This document shows, piece by piece, positions 31,612 to 40,285 of a stretch of 64,000 nucleotides of DNA. The position numbers and the translations under genes are program-made. Within the stretch, counting starts at the first letter, position 1; each line of letters begins with the position of its first letter. The stretch is taken from the NCBI GenBank assembly GCA_029959615.1, contig JASCOD010000004.1, forward strand, positions 186,001-250,000, given 5' to 3'. The stretch is from Flavobacteriaceae bacterium PS02338 (GTDB taxonomy: Bacteria > Bacteroidota > Bacteroidia > Sphingobacteriales > Sphingobacteriaceae). Under the pieces are notes generated by a model that saw only the letters and a list, made by a program, of their open reading frames with translations, did no database searches and was not told the DNA's origin.

Positions 31612-33330
31612 TTATATTATAGTTTGTATTTGAACTTTAAAAGTTTGGTAGGTATCAATAGCTAGTGCCCATAAACCATTGCCGATATCGTTAAAACCTA
31701 AGTCTTTGTAATGGTCTTGTACCAGTAAATTTTTAGGTGTAGGTAGGTATTCACCTATGATCTGGTTGCATTGAATGGTTTTTGCAAAATCTATCAGGTA
31801 ATTTAAGGTGAACTTTTCCATCCCTCTTTTTAGTACCCTACAGCTCATTATCCAATTATTGATGAAAAGTTCTTGTTCCCTTTTCTCTAAAAATAAGGCA
31901 GCAATAAGTCCGTAATCACCATATTTATCTTTTAGGCTAAAGGAAATGACATGGTGATTCTCGTTGCTATTAAATTTAGCGAGTATTTCTTCGTCAAAAC
32001 GAACCGTTCTAAGGTTGAATTGATTAGACCTTAGGGATAGCTGTGCTATTCTCGGCAAGCTAAATGAATTGATCAACTCTGCATGACATGCCATATTTAG
32101 GCTCTCTAAAAAGGTTTCCTCATCATCAAAGTAGGTTTTGGCCTTTACCCTTTTAGCTTCTTCTTTGTATTGTTCTGTACGTTTGGTGTCTAGCTGCGTG
32201 ATGTTTGCTGCTTCAAAAAGATTTAAAGAATTGATGTAATCTAGGTAATCTACAGGGTTTTCTGGCAAATCTGGAACAGTTACTTTTGGAAGGTTCTGCT
32301 TTACCATTTCTCTTTCAAAAGGGTTGTCGTCTATAAATACCATCGAGTCGAAACCGATATTGAGTATTTCCTGTATTTTTTGGATGTTGGTTGCTTTGTT
32401 GTCCCAATTAGCCATAAATACCGAGATATCGTCTTCTTTCAATATCATTTCTTGATGTGATTGAAATGGCTCTAGGGCAATGTGTTCGGTATTTTTACTG
32501 GCTACACAAAGTATAATGCCTCGGTTTTTAAGTTCTTTGGCCCAATATTGTAGTTTAGAATAGGCTTTACCAATGCCTAATCCACCTATTTGGATATTGT
32601 TAATGCCATCGTCGCCAATAATGCCTCCCCACGTAGTATTGTCTAGATCCAGGATCAGGCATTTCTTTAAATCGCCCAGTCTTACTTTAATTACATCGAT
32701 GATGTTTTTAGCAACGATGGGTAAGAAATCTAGCGTGAAATACATATCAGCCTGTATCAAGAGCTGTTTATCTTTTATAAAATTAATGCCGTAGGTGTTT
32801 TGTAAATTGAGGAGATCTATAATATAAAAACCTGTGATAGTTGACGCTAATTTGCCTAATTCTAGGTTAAGCTGTCTGCACTGGAACAAGAAAGAATTAG
32901 GATATTGGGCTGCGTAATTACCGTAAACACCGTCGTTTATCTCACAAAAATTAAGATAAAGCAGTGTTGCTCCAATTTCTTTTGCTGCATTTGCATAATC
33001 TTTAATGATCTCTATTTTAGTTTCACTAAAAGAATTTCTCTCTAGTGGAGCTGTTTTGTAAAAATCGTCTCTTAGCTTGCTTTCTGCTTCAAAAATTAGA
33101 ATATAATCTGGGTTAAAGGCATGCAGATCTGAGCTTGGGTTTTTAAACTGAAGTTCTATTTGATTGTAAGGCGCTTCGTAGATTTCTATTTTTATCTCTT
33201 CCTCTACGGCATAGCCAGCTATTGCGGTACTTAAAAATTGAGTTGCAGTGTCACCCAGAATAGCCAGTTTGAAATGGCGCTTTGGCGAGAAATCCTTTTT
33301 TAGGTTTTTTTTGAGCGAATTAAAGTTCAT
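31612..33330 (-). CDS. FkbH-like HAD-IIIC protein (carrier-loading enzyme)
   Basis: 572 residues in three parts. N-terminal 200 residues: an SGNH-like alpha/beta stretch (FKLAILGDTATQFLST, PDYILIFEAES, YIIDLLNLQNTYG). Centre: HAD phosphatase core starting KKCLILDLDNTTWGGIIGDD (DxDxT), GIILCVASKN, SMVFIDDNPFEREMV. C-terminal: GNAT-like region with SCRVLKRGMEKFTLNYLI. In FkbH proteins this architecture takes 1,3-bisphosphoglycerate, removes phosphate and loads glyceryl onto an ACP thiol (known from methoxymalonyl-ACP biosynthesis). Overlaps the 5' gene by ATGA and precedes an ACP by 1 nt. Other small hydroxyacyl donors are possible. Confidence 0.9.
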   Translation of the reverse strand: MNFNSLKKNLKKDFSPKRHFKLAILGDTATQFLSTAIAGYAVEEEIKIEIYEAPYNQIELQFKNPSSDLHAFNPDYILIFEAESKLRDDFYKTAPLERNSFSETKIEIIKDYANAAKEIGATLLYLNFCEINDGVYGNYAAQYPNSFLFQCRQLNLELGKLASTITGFYIIDLLNLQNTYGINFIKDKQLLIQADMYFTLDFLPIVAKNIIDVIKVRLGDLKKCLILDLDNTTWGGIIGDDGINNIQIGGLGIGKAYSKLQYWAKELKNRGIILCVASKNTEHIALEPFQSHQEMILKEDDISVFMANWDNKATNIQKIQEILNIGFDSMVFIDDNPFEREMVKQNLPKVTVPDLPENPVDYLDYINSLNLFEAANITQLDTKRTEQYKEEAKRVKAKTYFDDEETFLESLNMACHAELINSFSLPRIAQLSLRSNQFNLRTVRFDEEILAKFNSNENHHVISFSLKDKYGDYGLIAALFLEKREQELFINNWIMSCRVLKRGMEKFTLNYLIDFAKTIQCNQIIGEYLPTPKNLLVQDHYKDLGFNDIGNGLWALAIDTYQTFKVQIQTII

Positions 33331-34508
33331 TTCTGGAGGTCGTTTTCTTTTTTAAGGTCTTCTCTGTATCTATTTAAGATGGTTTCGATCATAGGTCTAT
33401 AAAACTCCCAAAAGAAGCTTACGCGTTCGGCAGCTACGTCATTGTTGTAGAAAAGTTTTCTGAAATAACTTATCCCCTTAAAATAGGATCCACCTTGAGA
33501 AATAGGATTGTCGGCATAGTCACCACAGAAATAAAAGAACTTGTAGTCATTTTCGTAATGTTCAATAATGGCCGGAAACTGTGGAGGAATGTTGTGGTTA
33601 GCTAAGATCTTTTCGCCTTCTTTATTGGGTTTTAGATCATAGAAGGAGATAATTTTGTTAGATCTAGAGGTGCGAACAACATCAAACCAGAAAGGATATT
33701 TCATGCTTTTAGGGATGTTGTACTTTTCTCGGTTTTTCTTTGCAGTTACGATATAGGGTACTTCCGCTACCAAATGGGTAACATATTCTAGCACAACAAT
33801 CTTGTCGTTTTTGTCAACAAAGGCAATTCCAGATTTTTTGAATGGCCATTGATTGTTGTTTTGTGTTTTGTAGTTGTCTACTAGCCAGTGAGGTAGTTCT
33901 TTGTTTTTGGTGGTGTCAAAAGAATCGAAGTATTTACCTACCCAACCAGTCCATTTCACTTTAAATGTCTGTTCAAAATCTCTGGCAACGTTGTTTGGGG
34001 TGGGTGTAGCAAAAGTATTGAACTCAGTAATAATTAGTTTTTTCTTTTGCTTCATCTTTTTAAGGAAGAGCATATCTTGCGGTGATAGACCACCATATAG
34101 CAAACGTTGCCTGTCGGTAATATTCTTTCCAAGGTACCATTCTTTGGAATATATGCCATAGGTGTCAGTAAAATAAGCAAGTTGGGCATCATTGCTTAAT
34201 TTTTCTAATCCTTTTTCGGATACTCGTTCTAATCCTTTGAGATCAAATTTTTTATTCTTATTAGGGAAAAAACCAAAGTAATCTCGACCTACCTCATACA
34301 GTTCTTTTGATGTTTTTCCGTATTTATTGTTTCTTAATACCCAATTTAGGGAAGCGTGTTCTTGCCCACTCTTAAAAAGTACAGTTTTATCTACGATGGC
34401 AATTACCAGTTTTGTTTTTGGCCATACCAGCCATATCATAAACATCCATAAAGGCAAAGCTATTATAGCATAAAATAAAATCGTATTTATGGAGATTTTT
34501 CTCATCAT
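33327..34508 (-). CDS. Membrane-anchored protein of unknown function in the acyl-transfer operon
   Basis: 393 residues, not recognised. One membrane helix (TILFYAIIALPLWMFMIWLVW) at the N-terminus, the rest outside. The outside part has a Rossmann-like, amidotransferase-fold flavour: LLYGGLSPQDMLFLKKM, KKKLIITEFNTFATPTPNNVARDFEQTF, KYFDSFDT, KKSGIAFVDKNDKIVVLEYV, and near the end YKFFYFCGDYAD. No catalytic triad is evident. It overlaps YaiO (TAATG) and FkbH (ATGA), so it is tightly coupled with both. A periplasmic role in the glycan export or modification is the simplest guess. Confidence 0.6.
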   Translation of the reverse strand: MMRKISINTILFYAIIALPLWMFMIWLVWPKTKLVIAIVDKTVLFKSGQEHASLNWVLRNNKYGKTSKELYEVGRDYFGFFPNKNKKFDLKGLERVSEKGLEKLSNDAQLAYFTDTYGIYSKEWYLGKNITDRQRLLYGGLSPQDMLFLKKMKQKKKLIITEFNTFATPTPNNVARDFEQTFKVKWTGWVGKYFDSFDTTKNKELPHWLVDNYKTQNNNQWPFKKSGIAFVDKNDKIVVLEYVTHLVAEVPYIVTAKKNREKYNIPKSMKYPFWFDVVRTSRSNKIISFYDLKPNKEGEKILANHNIPPQFPAIIEHYENDYKFFYFCGDYADNPISQGGSYFKGISYFRKLFYNNDVAAERVSFFWEFYRPMIETILNRYREDLKKENDLQK

Positions 34509-35749
34509 TAAAAACGTTTATTTATGCTTACGTTTAGGCTAATTTGATTGCCCCAAGTTTTTGGTGCGTATTCTTCGTAATACCATAATGCAGCGGTTGC
34601 AATGGAAAGGTTGTTTGCAATGTCTCTGCCGTAATTAAGGCCTAACTTATAGGATTTTAAATTAACTGGTTGATCTATGCTACGGGCTCTATCATCTGGA
34701 GAAACCCCTGTCCCAACTTGTAGCCCAGCAACGTTAAATCGGTCAGAAAAGTAATACCTAACGTTTAAAGTATGTGATTGAGAGGTTATTCTAGGGCTTA
34801 GAGAAAGGTAAGATTGTATGTTGATATACCAGTTTTTAATATACTTTCCTAAGCCAACTACGCCAATAAATGTTTCTGTTGGATTGAAATTCAGGTATCT
34901 AAAGCCCAATTCCGAATCAAACTGCTTGGGTAAGGTATAGTATAGCGATGTTCCTGCTCTAAATCTTGGAAATATAGTTGAGCCAGATGCGCCAACGCCT
35001 ATGTACGAGTATAGTTTCTTTGTTAAAATGGGATAAGCGTCTATTTCGCCCTGAAAACCATTTGTATTGTATCGTCTGCTATACCATAGCCTGCCAGATA
35101 CATAGCCTAATTTGGTATTTCTGCTGTAGTCTACATACGAAAAATGCCAAGGATCATCGAAACGTTTATCGAAATAAACAAATTCATAACCTGCACTTGC
35201 TATATTTTTTGCAGTTTCTCTTTTAAGTAAATCATAAAAATTTCTTAGCGTATCTAAATCGCTATGTTCTTTAAAAAATGATGAAGCTTGTTTAGTATCT
35301 TTTAATGCGGTTAAGGCCCTGGCTTTCTTTACCAATAAGTCCGTAGAGTTGGGCTGGTAAAGCAAACCTTGGTTAATATGGTCTAAAGACCTTATGTAAT
35401 TTCCATTCCAGTATTCTAGATCAGAAATGGCCGCGTGTGCTTCAGGATTTTCGGGGTATTTGGCTAGAACTTGATTGAATTGAAGCCTGGCACTGTCTAA
35501 ATTCTGGTTCCAAGTATAAACTCTTCCCAGTAGTAAGCGTACATCTGCATAGTCAGGACTTTTTTCTAAAGCCAACTTTAATGTACTGATGATTTTGGGG
35601 TAATTGGCTTTTTCTTTAGGGATATTTCTTGCTTGGTTAAAAAGTTCGTCTGGCGTTAAAGTCTTAATGTCTTGTGCTAAAAGATAGCCAATAGCCAAAA
35701 GTTGTAAGCTTAATGTGATCGATAAAAACCTAAGCAATGATTTTTTCAT
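34508..35749 (-). CDS. TPR plus YaiO-family outer-membrane beta-barrel protein
   Basis: 413 residues with a signal peptide (MKKSLLRFLSITLSLQLLAI ending AQD). Residues 30-160 are TPR units (LKLALEKSPDYADVRLLLGRVYTW, QLQFNQVLAKYPENPEAHAAIS, YIRSLDHINQGLLYQPNS). Residues 185-413 are barrel strands in YaiO style (AGYEFVYFDKRFDDPWHFS, YGVGLWYSRRYNTNGFQG-like, SGSTIFPRFRAGTSLYYTL, ELGFRYLNF, final NQISLNVSINKRF). TPR-barrel pairs resemble export pores such as PgaA, though YaiO function is not established. First gene of the operon; faces the PAS-LuxR gene across a 229-bp AT-rich gap. Confidence 0.85.
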   Translation of the reverse strand: MKKSLLRFLSITLSLQLLAIGYLLAQDIKTLTPDELFNQARNIPKEKANYPKIISTLKLALEKSPDYADVRLLLGRVYTWNQNLDSARLQFNQVLAKYPENPEAHAAISDLEYWNGNYIRSLDHINQGLLYQPNSTDLLVKKARALTALKDTKQASSFFKEHSDLDTLRNFYDLLKRETAKNIASAGYEFVYFDKRFDDPWHFSYVDYSRNTKLGYVSGRLWYSRRYNTNGFQGEIDAYPILTKKLYSYIGVGASGSTIFPRFRAGTSLYYTLPKQFDSELGFRYLNFNPTETFIGVVGLGKYIKNWYINIQSYLSLSPRITSQSHTLNVRYYFSDRFNVAGLQVGTGVSPDDRARSIDQPVNLKSYKLGLNYGRDIANNLSIATAALWYYEEYAPKTWGNQISLNVSINKRF

Positions 35750-35978
35750 GTTAAAGTCAATTCAATTAGCATACCAATGGGAAAAAACCAAATTATTTTA
35801 CAACAATTACGACAATATATGTATTCTTCAAAGCTCTAAAGTAATAAGACTATGATTACGAACAAAGCCACTTAGTTAACTTTAGGAAAAAAAATCTACA
35901 ATTTGTAGGAATATATCCTTTATTATATCTTTAGATATTTTGCTTTTAGATAAAATTTGTGATTTTAAATAGTTGTTA

Positions 35979-36650
35979 ATGGGAAATAGCTTGGAAGATA
36001 GGTTGAAAGAGAAGTTGGATGCTTTAAAATTAATTGCTGATGATTTGCCTGTTCCTATAATTGTGCAACATGTACCCGATTATGGCGTACTTTATATGAA
36101 TAGGGTAGGCTTAGATATTTTAGGAGTAAATCTGGATGAATTACACACCATCAATCCAAGAGAGTATGTTACAAGGTATTTCAATATAGATGACGACAAT
36201 GATTATGCGGCAAAAATTAAACAACGCTTACAAGAGGTTTCAGAGAAGACAACGTCATTTTTTCAGCAAGTGAAGTCTAAAGATGGTAACTGGGAGCTTT
36301 ACGCTAGCAACGTTAAGGTTTTCTTGAAGGATGATGCAGGAAATGTTACCCATTTGGTTACTACGGCAAGTCCTTTAGATCCGGATCATCACATTACCAT
36401 TAAGATTAATAGGTTGATGGACGATGTGAGGTTTTTGCGTAATAATGCCTTGGTTTTTGGAACGCTTTCGGTTAGGGAGGTAGAGGTGCTTAAGTTAATG
36501 GCTTTAGGGCTAAGTTCAATTGAGATTGCTGATCAGCTTTTCATCGCTTTGGCAACTGTAGATACGCATCGAAGAAATATTCGTAAAAAGCTTTGTTTAA
36601 AGAGTAAGTACGATGCAGTAAAGTTTGCACATGCGTTTAACCTGCTCTAA
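35979..36650 (+). CDS. PAS-LuxR type transcriptional regulator
   Basis: 223 residues from the ATG at 35979 (MGNSLEDRLKEKLDALK); a TTG two codons earlier is unlikely. A PAS domain (PVPIIVQHVPDYGVLYMNRVGLDILGVN ... GNWELYASNVKVFLKDDAGNVTHLVTTASPLD) is followed by a GerE-type HTH (LSVREVEVLKLMALGLSSIEIADQLFIALATVDTHRRNIRKKL). There is no receiver domain, so it senses through PAS. Divergent from the YaiO/FkbH/MBOAT operon, which is the likely target. Confidence 0.92.
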   Translation: MGNSLEDRLKEKLDALKLIADDLPVPIIVQHVPDYGVLYMNRVGLDILGVNLDELHTINPREYVTRYFNIDDDNDYAAKIKQRLQEVSEKTTSFFQQVKSKDGNWELYASNVKVFLKDDAGNVTHLVTTASPLDPDHHITIKINRLMDDVRFLRNNALVFGTLSVREVEVLKLMALGLSSIEIADQLFIALATVDTHRRNIRKKLCLKSKYDAVKFAHAFNLL

Positions 36651-37778
36651 CTACTTTACAATCAGGTTCCGATACAAGATGTTAAAGCTCTCTTTAATTA
36701 CGGTTCTAAATCCATCTTCACTCTTGGCACTGGTTCCATTGGTAATGACCACAATCCCGAATTTTTCTTTGGGCTCGAAAAACATCGCACTATATAAACC
36801 GTAAGCAGAGCCTGTATGACCTGTTAGCGTTTTGCCATTAATAAGTCTGTCGGTGGTGCGCAATGCCAAACCATAGTTTTCTTCACTGTTTAATGGTTTT
36901 TGCATTTGTTTTGAACTTTTTTTAGAGATGATTTTTACGCCGTTTGCCTTGCCGTAATTCATGTGCATGGTCATGTACTTAGCAAGGTCTGCAGCTGAGA
37001 TTTTCATTCCGCCAGTAGGCGATAAAATTGGAGTGCTGTAGCCTAATTGATAGGTGCTCAATTCTTCCCGACGAGGGGCATATGCCGCAGGAGCTAACTT
37101 AAAGGTCTTATTTTCATATTCGTATAAAGAAGCAAAACGTTGGCTGTCCAGTGAATCGATACAATACCCTCCATACAAGTTTAAAGGAGAAAGGATGTGT
37201 TGTTTAACGTAACTGTCGTAACGTTGGCCTGTTATGCGTTCTATCACGGCACCTATCATATTAAAATTGAGGTTGCAATATAGGTAGCCGGTGCCAGGTT
37301 GTTTATCTGTGTAGCATTTAGCCCAATTTTCGTTTTTTGAGGGATTGATCGCGTCTAAATAGAAATAACCTTGACTATCATTGATACTTGAAGTATGGGA
37401 AAGCACCATTCTTAAGGTGATTATCGTCTCTGGGTATTTTGGATTTCTAATCTTGAAGCCTACTAAATTTCCAAAATCATCATCTAAAGACAATTTTTTG
37501 GCTTCTACCAATTGCATGATGGAAGTAGCAGCGAAAGATTTGGAAATAGAAGCAATTCTAAATATGTCAGTGTTGCTTAACATAGTGTTGTTCTCTATGC
37601 TTTTCTTTCCGAAAGAGTGATTGTAGATCAATTGATTGTCTTTAACTACCGCGATCGCCAATCCAGCTACATCAATTTTTTTCATCATTTCGGTAATTTC
37701 AGTTTCTGTTTTTTCAAACTGGGCAAAACTGTTTAGGAAAATAAATAAGCAGAAGAAAGTAGAGAATAGCTTTTTCAT
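36651..37778 (-). CDS. Serine hydrolase, class C beta-lactamase-like
   Basis: 375 residues with a signal peptide (MKKLFSTFFCLFIFLNSFAQ). Penicillin-binding motifs: SxxK in FRIASISKSFAATSIMQL, YxN in YLYCNLNFNMIGAVIE, and HTGSAYG in the place of KTG. The family (PF00144) includes D-aminopeptidases, esterases and beta-lactamases, so activity is not predictable. Its stop directly abuts the LuxR stop (tail to tail). No operon partner downstream. Confidence 0.9.
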   Translation of the reverse strand: MKKLFSTFFCLFIFLNSFAQFEKTETEITEMMKKIDVAGLAIAVVKDNQLIYNHSFGKKSIENNTMLSNTDIFRIASISKSFAATSIMQLVEAKKLSLDDDFGNLVGFKIRNPKYPETIITLRMVLSHTSSINDSQGYFYLDAINPSKNENWAKCYTDKQPGTGYLYCNLNFNMIGAVIERITGQRYDSYVKQHILSPLNLYGGYCIDSLDSQRFASLYEYENKTFKLAPAAYAPRREELSTYQLGYSTPILSPTGGMKISAADLAKYMTMHMNYGKANGVKIISKKSSKQMQKPLNSEENYGLALRTTDRLINGKTLTGHTGSAYGLYSAMFFEPKEKFGIVVITNGTSAKSEDGFRTVIKESFNILYRNLIVK

Positions 37779-37847
37779 GAATTACAAGATTTGATTAAAT
37801 ATAGGAAATTTAAAAACTGTTTAAATTTCTTTTTCATAAAATACAAG

Positions 37848-37928
37848 TGTCATGCTGAGCTCTCTGGTAAATCGGAACAAGTAATAGAAACATCTTTAAG
37901 AGTAGTCTTCGACAAGTTCAGACTGAGA
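37848..37928. repeat. Palindromic intergenic repeat (TGTCATGCTGAGC type)
   Basis: Begins TGTCATGCTGAGCTC and ends TCGACAAGTTCAGACTGA, a well-known general form of bacterial intergenic palindrome (GTCATGCTGAGCTTGTCGAA). Fills the gap between the hydrolase start and the Crp-like gene. Confidence 0.7.
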
Positions 37929-37971
37929 GGTAAAAGGTTTTACTTAAATTTAAACTGTTTTTTAATCAATT

Positions 37972-38544
37972 TTATTTTTTGTGCAGTCTACTCAATGTTT
38001 CTCTGGATACTCCCAAATAATGTGCAATCATAGTTTTTGAAACTCGCTGAAATAGTTGGGGATATTGGTCTAAAAGTAATTCATATTTTTCCTTCGGCGA
38101 ATTTTTCATCATAGAAAGCACTCGCTTTTGTAACGATACATATCCTCCAAAAGATTTTTGCCCGTAAAAGCGGTACATTTTAGGGAGCGCTTCGCAAAGC
38201 TGGGTTTTAGCTGTCAAGCTTAGTTCTAGAACAATGCAATTTTCTAGTGTTTGGACACACATTTCTCCACTGTTTTGTTGCGCATAAGCTGGATAATCGG
38301 AAATCCACCAATTTTCCATGGCAAGTTGTAGGATGTGTTCTTTTCCTCTTTCGTCAAACAGAAATGTTTTCAAAAGTCCTTTAACTACTAAAAACTCTGA
38401 AGTAACTTTTTGACCAGCTTTAATTAGGTATTCTTTTTTTGCGACTTTTCGTGGTTTGAAATAGCTCAAGACCAATTCAAATTCCTCATTGCTAAGCGTA
38501 ACAATCTGTTCGATATGTTGACGTAAAAAAGAAGCATATTCCAT
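37972..38544 (-). CDS. Crp/Fnr family transcriptional regulator
   Basis: 190 residues: cyclic-nucleotide-binding fold (VAKKEYLIKAGQKVTSEFLVVKGLLKTFLFDERGKEHILQL, PAYAQQNSGEMCVQTLENCIVLELS) followed by a helix-turn-helix near the end (SKTMIAHYLGVSRETLSRLHKK). No cysteine cluster, so not an Fnr oxygen sensor. Short tail after the HTH is normal for this family in Bacteroidota. Upstream is a frameshifted DJ-1 gene and an MdaB-like reductase on the same strand. Confidence 0.9.
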   Translation of the reverse strand: MEYASFLRQHIEQIVTLSNEEFELVLSYFKPRKVAKKEYLIKAGQKVTSEFLVVKGLLKTFLFDERGKEHILQLAMENWWISDYPAYAQQNSGEMCVQTLENCIVLELSLTAKTQLCEALPKMYRFYGQKSFGGYVSLQKRVLSMMKNSPKEKYELLLDQYPQLFQRVSKTMIAHYLGVSRETLSRLHKK

Positions 38545-38624
38545 TTGGTAAAAATACGAAATGAAATATGCTTTTTAATAGCCTCTCTGGCTACGCCATC
38601 TATTGATAAGTGCTCATTGTTTTC

Positions 38625-38670
38625 TGTCTCAATGAGCTACGTTACTCTCTGGTTCTCCCAGAGGGAGAGA
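38625..38670. repeat. Small hairpin near the DJ-1 remnant
   Basis: CTCTGG, loop TTCT, CCAGAG within CTCTCTGGTTCTCCCAGAGG, followed by GGAGAGAGG. It lies just past the DJ-1 stop on the minus strand and resembles the other short repeats in the window. Confidence 0.4.
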
Positions 38671-38680
38671 GGAAAAGAAT

Positions 38681-39435
38681 TTATTGCGCTAACACCTTCT
38701 TAATTGCTTCGCCAACCGCTTTTGCTGATTGTGGGTTTTGTCCAGTAATTAACCTGCCATCAACGGTAACATGATTTTGCCAAGGAGCAGATTTTTCGTA
38801 AATACCGCCACGTTCTTTCATTTGGTTTTCCAATAAAAAAGGCACTACTTGCGTTAGTTTCACTATTTCTTCTTCCTCGTTAGAAAAGCCATTCACTTTC
38901 TTGTCGGCGATCAAAAATTTGCCATTGCTCAACTTGATGTTTAGCAAACCAGCTGGGCCATGGCAAACTGCAGAAACTATTCCGTTTTGCTCGTAAATTT
39001 TACTGGCAATGTTGGCTACTCTTTATTGTTGGGCAAATCCCACATGGCACCATGACCACCAGCATAGAAAATAGCAGCATAATCTTGGGGTTTAACTTCA
39101 TTAGGTTTTAAACTGTGGGTTATCTTTTGATGGTAGTGTTTATCTTCCCAAAATTTCTTATTCACTGGATCGCTTAAATCAAACCCATCTACTGGCGGAT
39201 TGCCCCCTTTTGGACTTACAAAATCAATTTCATAACCAGCTTCTACCAAAACTTCCCAAGGATGTGAAACCTCACCCAAATAATAGCCAGTTTTTTCGCC
39301 AGAGCTACCTTTGGTATCATGACTGGTGACTACAAATAATATTTTCTTTTTCATGTTTTTACTTTGTTGTGCATTTGCTGAATTAAATCCAGTAAGTGCA
39401 ATTAATAATATCAGATTGGCAATGATTGTTTTCAT
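38681..39435 (-). pseudogene. DJ-1/PfpI (type 1 glutamine amidotransferase) gene with frameshift
   Basis: Two frames that together make one DJ-1-fold protein. The 5' part (39435-39016, 139 residues) has a signal peptide and KKILFVVTSHDTKGSSGEKTGYYLGE, EIDFVSPKGGNPPVDG, IFYAGGHGAMWDLPNNKE then TAG. The 3' part resumes in another frame with VANIASKIYEQNG and the catalytic AVCHGPAGLLNIK, then GVEAIKKVLAQ-like end. One base lost near 39016-39020 would join them (NNKE-VANIA). The nucleophile cysteine is on the far side of the break, so the reading is inactive unless it is a sequencing error or programmed slip. It overlaps MdaB by ATGA. Confidence 0.85.
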
Positions 39436-40055
39436 ACCTCTGTTGTGGCTAATGTTTCGTTAAATACTTGTTCTAAATGATTTTTATAAGCTTTTTCATA
39501 GTTTTGGATGCGCTCAGGCGTTGCATTTTTTTCTAAGTCGTGGAAGTGAAAGCCATCTAATTTTTTCATTCCTGTAAATGCATTCATTCTGTGGAAACCA
39601 AACATCACGCCGTTGTCTACGCTAGTTTCGTTGAAGAACTCGTTAGGTAGGGTAAAAGCAGTTTCGGGAGCATTCCAAGTAGTAGTTAACATATAATGGC
39701 GACCATGCATAGAGCCTCCGGTTCCATAGTTGATTTCAGGGTTTTCCAGTTTACGGCCATCGCTGTAGTAAATTCCTTTTCTATGGCCAGCAGTAAAAAC
39801 GGTATCTAAGTACTGCTTGAATTGATAAGGTAAGCCAAACCACCAAACAGGGGTGTGGTAAACTACTACATCTGCCCAAACAAACTTTTCTACTTCCTTG
39901 TTTAGCTCGTAAGCTTCGTTGATGTCGGTATATTTTAATTCAAATCCGTTTTCGGTGGTAAAGAACTCTTTATCCCAATTGCTGATGGTTTTGTTAAATT
40001 TTCCTCCAGAATGAGCGAAATGTTGTCCGCCGTTAATTACAAATATCTTTTTCAT
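39432..40055 (-). CDS. MdaB-like NAD(P)H quinone reductase (flavodoxin fold)
   Basis: 207 residues from the ATG at 40055 (MKKIFVINGGQHFAHSGGKF); the frame is open to a TTG at 40067. MdaB/modulator-of-drug-activity pattern: SGGKFNKTI, VVVYHTPVWWFGLPYQFKQYLDTVFTAGHRKGIYYSDGR, YMLTTTWNAPETAF and FHRMNAFTGMKKLDGFHFHDLEKN. These are flavin enzymes that reduce quinones by two electrons. The DJ-1 gene follows with an ATGA overlap, so both belong to one redox-stress unit, probably with the Crp/Fnr gene downstream. Confidence 0.93.
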   Translation of the reverse strand: MKKIFVINGGQHFAHSGGKFNKTISNWDKEFFTTENGFELKYTDINEAYELNKEVEKFVWADVVVYHTPVWWFGLPYQFKQYLDTVFTAGHRKGIYYSDGRKLENPEINYGTGGSMHGRHYMLTTTWNAPETAFTLPNEFFNETSVDNGVMFGFHRMNAFTGMKKLDGFHFHDLEKNATPERIQNYEKAYKNHLEQVFNETLATTEV

Positions 40056-40185
40056 TGTTGTTGTCAAAATCTTTATGCAAAATTCCGAAACAATGGAAGT
40101 TTATACCTGTGATTTGGGTCACAAAAATTTAGAGGTAATTTGGGTGTATTTCTATTAGATGGCAAGGTGTTAACTTTTCAAACTG

Positions 40186-40251
40186 ATGCTGAAATAAATT
40201 CAGCATGATGGAGCACATATAGTATCGTCACCCTGAATTTATTTCAGGGTC
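40186..40251. repeat. Palindromic intergenic repeat (CAGCATGA / CACCCTGAA type)
   Basis: ATGCTGAAATAAATTCAGCAT (with the 1-nt bulge) is a compact hairpin, followed 20 nt on by CACCCTGAATTTATTTCAGGG. Two tandem palindromes of the same general design between dnaE2 and the reductase. Confidence 0.75.
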
Positions 40252-40285
40252 GGCTATTTGATGAAAGATATGGCAATAAATAAAC

